From the NCBI GenBank assembly GCA_008828725.1, contig MEHQ01004420.1, forward strand, positions 1-64,000: DNA of 64,000 nucleotides, given 5' to 3'. The notes beneath the pieces were generated by a model. That model was not told the DNA's origin. It did no database searches and was given only the letters and a program-made list of their open reading frames with translations. This document shows, piece by piece, positions 58,683 to 64,000 of this stretch (position 1 is its first letter; every line of letters starts with the position of its first letter). The translations under genes were made by a program, and so were the position numbers. Origin of the DNA: Saccharina japonica (lineage: Eukaryota > Sar > Phaeophyceae > Laminariales > Laminariaceae).

Positions 58683-59138
58683 TTACGACAGAACACCACC
58701 GGCAGCAAAAGCAGCAGTAGAAGTAACAGCAACAGCAACAGCAACAGCAACAACAACAGAGATAGCAGCAACAATAACAGATTCTCCACCCAACAGCGAC
58801 GCCGACTTCCTGCCACCGGAGACGCCACGTTCGCTGCCCTCCTCGAGTTCGTCGCTTGCGGACGAAGAAGAGACCGGTACAGCCTCCGCGATCTCCCCGT
58901 TGTTCCCTGTCGGCGGTCCGATCGCGCCCGTAACGACCAGGCTGTAGTTTTGCGAGTCGCTTCCGGCGAGCCGCTTCGACCAAACGCGCACCCCCCACTT
59001 CCCGGGGTCCCCATTAACATCCTCCGCAGAAACGATCACCCTCTCGTTGTTGTTCACCACGTCCACTTCTCCGGAGCTCCACATGGAGTACCTTGTGCCG
59101 CTGGGGGAGTAAACCGCGAGGTCTAGATCGTGCACGAG
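58683..59138 (-). CDS. Subtilase terminal exon with membrane segment
   Basis: 151 codons and a stop, acceptor TCATTCGCAG. Begins LVHDLDLAVYSPSGTRYSMW; then comes a Ser/Glu-rich linker and ESVIVAAISVVVAVAVAVAV before the end. The hydrophobic C-terminus suggests a membrane anchor (a GPI signal is a less likely alternative). Confidence 0.85.
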   Translation of the reverse strand, partial: LVHDLDLAVYSPSGTRYSMWSSGEVDVVNNNERVIVSAEDVNGDPGKWGVRVWSKRLAGSDSQNYSLVVTGAIGPPTGNNGEIAEAVPVSSSSASDELEEGSERGVSGGRKSASLLGGESVIVAAISVVVAVAVAVAVTSTAAFAAGGVLS

Positions 59139-62100
59139 CTGCGAATGAGGCGTTATCCCGGAGAACCGGGGTGAGGGAAGCAGGTCCAGAGGTAGTGTTG
59201 AATATCGTATCGAAAGATTCCGTTATATCGAAATACCGAACTTCGATATCTACAGTAGTTATCGTATAGAATCGCGGATTTTGCACCCCGCCGGGGCCGT
59301 GGCTTCCCGGCGTTTCTCTTTTGCTGATACTGGACCATCTTTTTCGACAAATTGGATCCAAATCGTACGTATCGATTTGATTCTTCCATGTATCCAGACG
59401 TATCTGATCGAACTCGGTATCTCGTTCGATATATAGCATCCATCCCTATAAGTAGAACCTGCGACTAATAGCGGGTTGGCTACTGTAGTATTAGTAAGAA
59501 TTTAAAAAAAAAACATACATCCCCTGTGTTTATACACCATATTTGGTCCTGATTACTACGTACAGCAGTTGTATGTTCCACCGCAATAGGAGTTTCGTGC
59601 GACGGGGATCTGGAAAGCTGGCGTAAATCTGCTGGTAGCAGCTGCTATCAGGCGAGCTTCCACGGACGTGCCCGACTACAGCGATGCTGTTTCCAATGAG
59701 GTAAGGTTTTTGTCACAAAACCCCGTAAGGGATTTTCTCCCGACGGTGAGATTATTTGTCGGCTTCGGCTAACGGCGGCCACCACCCGGACCCGGAACTC
59801 CAGCCCTAACCCCAACCCTGACGAGAGGCCTGCTTGGTTGGTCTACCAGCTCGTCGGTGTGCTTGGAAATTACATATTCGCTGTTCGGGCGCATCTAAGA
59901 AAGTTCGCGGGAGCAGGCAGATCTACGCGAGATCGGATATGGGCGCTGGTCACCACAACACGAACCAAGACATCTGATCATTGTTTCTTTCTAGCCAGTA
60001 AGTTGGGCTCCCCCTTGCTCGCGCCGTCCCTTTCGTGGTGTCACACCTGGATGGCAGAAAATGTAGTCGCGGGGGGGTCGATCCAGCACAGAGTCGCGCG
60101 CAGCTCTAGACCGGTCTTGCCGCTCACTTCGAAGGAGTACTCTGTTAAAGCCAGTTCGGTAGTGCTCGTGTTTGCCGAGTCTGCCACGAACAGCGCGGCG
60201 CTCCCATTCCCCCCGAGCGGCATGCCGGGCTCGAGGTGCACCCGGCCGAAGCCTCGTTTCCCATCTGGCTCCGTGCTACCACCCATGAGGTTTGCGCTGT
60301 TGATCAGCATAGCCTTGAGTCGAGGGGGAATGGGGAGTGGTCGGGGAAAGGGGGGTAGCAAGAGGTTCATCAGGGTCGAAGGGTGTACATTTAGCGGCAA
60401 ATGAGGCACAGGAAATCATATGACAAAACCCGGAATGAAGATGTCAGTAAAAATGTGAGACGACACAGCGGAGAGGGAAACTGTGGCGCCAAGCACGCCT
60501 TAACTAAAACGCTCAAATCAGAACTCAAAGTCAAATAAATTTCGGCTTCACGGCTTACTAAACACAGGGTCGGGTGCATAATTAACTGCACAGCTCTAGC
60601 CTTGAAACAACTGTCACAATGTTTCCGCAAGGTGAGCGGTGGCCTCAAGCTGCACGCGCTAAGGAAGCGTTTCTTTCGGGCCCGACCCCACCGGCAAGCC
60701 TACCTTGACCGTGGCGGCAGAAGGTGAGAACGCCTCGCAACCAAAGGAATCGCAAAACCCTCTAGCTTTCACGTCGTTAGCGTAGAACGTTTTCCCTTTG
60801 AAGTACTGCCGAATCTGTCGCACAGAAACCGTTAAAAACACGAAACGGCGGGACTATGAGTTATTTGGACTTGCCACGATTCAAGTGGTTGTGCCGGGGG
60901 GGCAGGGAGGGCGAGGGTGGGGAGGCGCCCACAAAACGAGTTGCCCCCACATGTATTCAAAAAAATAAACAAAACTTCTTACTTTCGCTCACCCGCCCAT
61001 ACGCGTGCCCCGGTGGGTTAAACACGAAACACGAAAATCGGAGGGAAGCCCAGGCTTGTAGTGCGTTCGATCTTCGTATGGTACGACCCGGGAGATCCGT
61101 TTTATTTACAACGATGCACATACGTGCCAAGGTGCTTACACCGCGCCCACGGTCGGTGCCGTAGCGCGCGCATGAACTGGGCGTTTAAGTTTCGAATATT
61201 GGGCAATGTACCGCGACCCAGTCGGTGGTATCAATCCGGGTGTCGTGTCATGCCGCCACTCACCAAGGCCCCTGCTCCTGCCACGAGGGGGCAAGCCATG
61301 GACGTTCCCGGGTAATTCCACAGCCTGCAAGTGTACTCATCGGTTCCGCTTCCAGCCGCCGAGTAAATCTTGACACAACGGGCAGAAAGGAGACGACCTA
61401 ATCGTGTCAGCTACGTATGGATCACTATTTTTTGTGCTGCCGTTGATCATACATCCTACCCACTGCTGTTCGGATGGAAGGTCAATATGCTTCGTTTGAG
61501 CTTTCGTTCCCTCTGAGCCCCATTTCTAGGAGCTACTCGTAGCGTCTGGGGCTGACGTTGCGTGGCGGCAGCCGCGAAATGAAAGCACATCTCAGACTTT
61601 GGGGAAAGAGGGGACGACTGCCGTGGTCAAAGCGCGTCGTGCGTGGATGCTTTCTCTCTCATTTCTAGCGAGAAAAAATAGTCGACAGTGTGACCACCGT
61701 CGGGCAGAGTACCAATTGAACCATGCCCTCTCATCCCCTTCCACTGCTTTTTCCCACCTTCTTTCAACGAATGGTCTCTGTCTGCGGGACACCAGCTGTC
61801 GATGTTAAATGTGCAATCATCTCTATGTTGAAGGCTACAAACCGCGGGTGAGACAACTCCAAAGCAGCATTGCTGGCACAGCAGGCACTGTGACGGTGAC
61901 AAGACAATACAACTCGGCGATTTAACGCACACGATATACAACAGCGGGAAACAGCGACACTTCAGTTACAACTGCACCGTTCGAAACACACACGCAAGGA
62001 CACCCTTTTAAACGCACGCACCCACACACACGCATCGCTCTAACAAGTGGGGGTTTCCGCCACGAGCCACGTCGCTACAGGATTATTTGCGGACACGTCG

Positions 62101-63604
62101 CGCGTTCCTCTGAGCACAGCGGCTACGACCACGAAAAAAAGAAAGAGTCTGTACACCATCATCGTGACCAGCCGAAAGCCTCACCAGGTCTCCCGGTGCC
62201 ACCACTTCCGGCTTGATGCGCCCGTCAAGCGTTGGGCCAAACGAGCTGAAGTAGGCAACGGTATCGATGTCCTGGACACGATTGGTTCCATTCGTTACTT
62301 TCCCGTCTTCCCCGGTCCAGCTCAACCGCCCCGCCCCAGAGGTGCTCGCCCCCACGGCTAGCACGTTCTTCGCGATCGCCGGACTGTCCATCGAGCAACC
62401 ATCCAAGTTAAACCCGCCCCCACTGTTGCCAGCGGCAAAAATGAGCAGGTTTTCCGGGTTCTGTTGGCAGGCGTTCCAGGGGGCGAAACAAACAGGAGAG
62501 CGGGCAGAGGCTGGGGTGATGCTCGGTGAATATGCGACGATGCCGTTCTCTTTCGAAATAGCAATCCGGAGGGGGTGGGAATTGCTATGCCGAAAACGTT
62601 ATCTACCTAAATTGCTGCACATTGTTTTATACCTGGCACCTGGCATGTTTTAAGGCGGTAAAGGTGTCTCGACTGATCGTGCATCGGGGCACGAAGGATT
62701 GCACGCGAAGCACGGGCTGCCCGTTCGGGCCTTCTACGTTATACTGTCGTCGCTTGGGCCTAGAGGACTCGAGCACCAGTACAACGACGATGATCCCGTT
62801 CTTCATAATAGGGATCACTCTTTTCCCTCACAGTGTACATGAATTTGTCGCGGAGAACGTCGGACGGAAGATATTCGCAGTACTGCGAGCTACCCCAGGA
62901 GTTGGAGTGCAGCCTACTGCCGGCTTCCATCGCCGGCTCCCAGATGCCGTTCCCGGCCATTTCGATCCCGATGCCGTAGTACTCGTCCAGTATGTCAAAG
63001 ATGGCAAGCTTCGCGCCTCTCGCGATCCCTCCGTGCGCCGCGAGCGTGCTGCCTGCGTCATCACCCAAGCAGTACTCCTCCTCCAGCCCGTCGCAGTCAT
63101 ACCGCGGGCACAGCCTGTCCAGATCGACGGCGTCGTGGGGCGCGAACAGGTAAACGTCTTCCCAATCCGGGAGGAGGTCGTCCTCGCCGTCCGCATTTTT
63201 GGAGTCGACACACCCGCCAACACAGCTGAGCTCCTTCCCCTTCCCACAGACCTCCGTCGTCGCTGGGGACGATATGGTCACCCCAGCCGCCGAGCCGGCC
63301 GTGTGGGTGCCGTGTCCTCCCGGAACGTCTTCACCAAAGTCGTGGGCGGGAAGCCAGGGAAACCGGCCGCCGTTGGACGTAGCCCAAGACGCGCCAAACG
63401 CGGGAGTGGCGGTGGGACTTGCGGGGTCTTGTCTGATGAGGTCGATGTACTGGACGACCTGGTGACGATCGAGACGTTTGTCGGTGTAGTTTTCAAAGGA
63501 GGGTGTATACGTACGAGTGCAATTTGATGGTGCGACATGAAAGCGGCGGGATGCATGGGCCGGTATGAGGGGGAGAAAATATCGTAGGTTGTATGGGAGG
63601 CGTG
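58683..63604 (-). CDS. Subtilisin-like serine protease (S8), multi-exon, 5' partial
   Basis: Six exons on the minus strand, at 62832-63604, 62185-62460, 61264-61368, 60704-60814, 60047-60313 and 58683-59138. Five junctions are phase 0. They encode a peptidase S8 catalytic domain: the active-site His in GGHGTHTAGSAAG, HSNSWGSSQYC, the oxyanion Asn in LLIFAAGNSGGG, and the active-site Ser in YPGTSMACPLVAGAGAL. After it come GFGRVHLEPG, LRATLCWIDPP and LVHDLDLAVYSPSGT, the beta-rich C-terminal domain known from large extracellular subtilases such as the protease part of Dictyostelium TagA. The protein ends in a ~30-residue hydrophobic segment and three residues, so it is probably membrane-anchored with the protease outside. 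The exon carrying the catalytic Asp is not seen. Confidence 0.9.
60047..60313 (-). CDS. Subtilase exon, end of catalytic domain and start of beta domain
   Basis: 267 nt, 89 codons, acceptor CCCCTCGACTCAAG, donor GTGTGA. Contains AMLINSANLMGG, RGFGRVHLEPG and LRATLCWIDPP. Confidence 0.85.
60704..60814 (-). CDS. Subtilase exon, helix after the active site
   Basis: 111 nt, 37 codons, acceptor CTGTGCGACAG, donor GTAGGC. Reads IRQYFKGKTFYANDVKARGF then CDSFGCEAFSPSAATVK. Confidence 0.85.
61264..61368 (-). CDS. Subtilase exon with catalytic Ser
   Basis: 105 nt, 35 codons, acceptor GTTGTGTCAAG, donor GTGAGT. Begins IYSAAGSGTDEYTC and ends in the GTSMACPLVAGAGAL signature. Confidence 0.9.
62185..62460 (-). 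CDS. Subtilase exon with oxyanion Asn
   Basis: 276 nt, 92 codons, acceptor CCTGCCAACAG, donor GTGAGG. Joins the previous exon as ...KFMYT|NPENLLIFAAGNSGG, which is the expected order in this family. Contains SSFGPTLDGRIKPEVVAPG. Confidence 0.9.
62832..63604 (-). CDS. Subtilase exon with catalytic His
   Basis: Donor GTGAGG after KFMYT. The 5' limit is uncertain; the only AG upstream in reach gives ~63604 (ATTTCGAG). A Cys-rich insert (CGKGKELSCVGGCVDSKNAD ... CPRYDCDGLEEEYC) sits between the His motif and IARGAKLAIFDIL; it has at least seven Cys and many acidic residues, and could form disulphides or bind calcium. Confidence 0.8.
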
Positions 63605-64000
63605 CTCGAAATGTCGGAATACCCGGAGATGTACATAGGAAGCTATGTTTTGCGCTCTGTGCAGTTTTGCTTTGGTCCTTCAGGCGCATGGGAGTGCACA
63701 CGGTGGGTTAAAGACATCGTGCAGGTGACGTAAACGAGCCACAAAACCAACAGCCAGCACTTCTCTCTGCGTACTTATTTCTAGGTTGCTGTCGAGAGCG
63801 TGAGAACACCCTCGTCTACAAGAGTTAGTGCCTACTCAAGACCATTCACTACTATTTGCACAACCTTTTACCACCATATACCAGGTATCACGGTTCACCC
63901 CGCGTGTTTTCCCTCGCTGACAACGGAAACACCGAGGGGGCAATTCCCCGCCCACCATACCAGACATATCGCTGTACACATCATCAGCACCAAAACGGAG
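63605..64000. other. Upstream intron of the protease gene; no exon found
   Basis: No DTG-type catalytic Asp motif or other exon is visible here on the minus strand, so the missing 5' exons should lie beyond the window. Confidence 0.5.

Overview
This is eukaryotic nuclear DNA. Genes are few, intron-rich (GT-AG) and separated by long stretches of dispersed repeats. The mix of long introns, CTG/CAG and other trinucleotide runs, Ala/Gly/Gln-rich proteins, IQ motifs, a membrane-anchored subtilase and tRNA-derived SINEs fits a stramenopile, most likely a brown alga of the Ectocarpus type. That identification is an inference from style, not from a marker gene. I saw no rRNA gene, functional tRNA gene, CRISPR array or virus.

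Layout. 1-14 kb: repeat country with no supported gene, holding SINEs, two families of small fold-back elements, a 0.65-kb element with 0.2-kb inverted termini, a 30-bp minisatellite and a CCCTA array. 14.6-17.2 kb (+): a large exon coding about fifteen 24-residue PTTG-rich repeats, one membrane segment and IQ calmodulin-binding motifs. Its C-terminus is supplied by a small transposable element. 18.8-21.8 kb: direct and inverted copies of one exon-like unit. 22.1-24.4 kb (+): four good exons, three of them an exact number of codons, of an unrecognised protein; possible further exons run to 27.5 kb. 31.6-33.7 kb (-): a >2-kb exon of a Gln/Ala/Gly-rich protein, cut off at an N.

33.7-45.9 kb is the most striking part: a ~4.9-kb inverted repeat around a 2.2-kb spacer. 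Both arms carry the same four coding exons of a coiled-coil gene. The 5' exons of that gene lie on the minus strand at 47.9-53.0 kb and join in phase to the right arm. The 3' terminal exon lies on the plus strand in the spacer and joins in phase to the left arm. As assembled, no complete gene exists on either strand; flipping the spacer would make one. The outer left edge of the repeat is the single N of the window, and the inner edges fall in a dispersed repeat. A false join of two haplotypes, or a real inversion, are the two readings.

46-58 kb: more SINEs, 80-bp TTAA-bounded elements, a 107-bp minisatellite and poly-C repeats. 58.7-63.6 kb (-): six phase-compatible exons of a subtilisin-like serine protease with a C-terminal membrane segment; its first exons, including the one with the catalytic Asp, lie beyond the right edge or are not recognisable.
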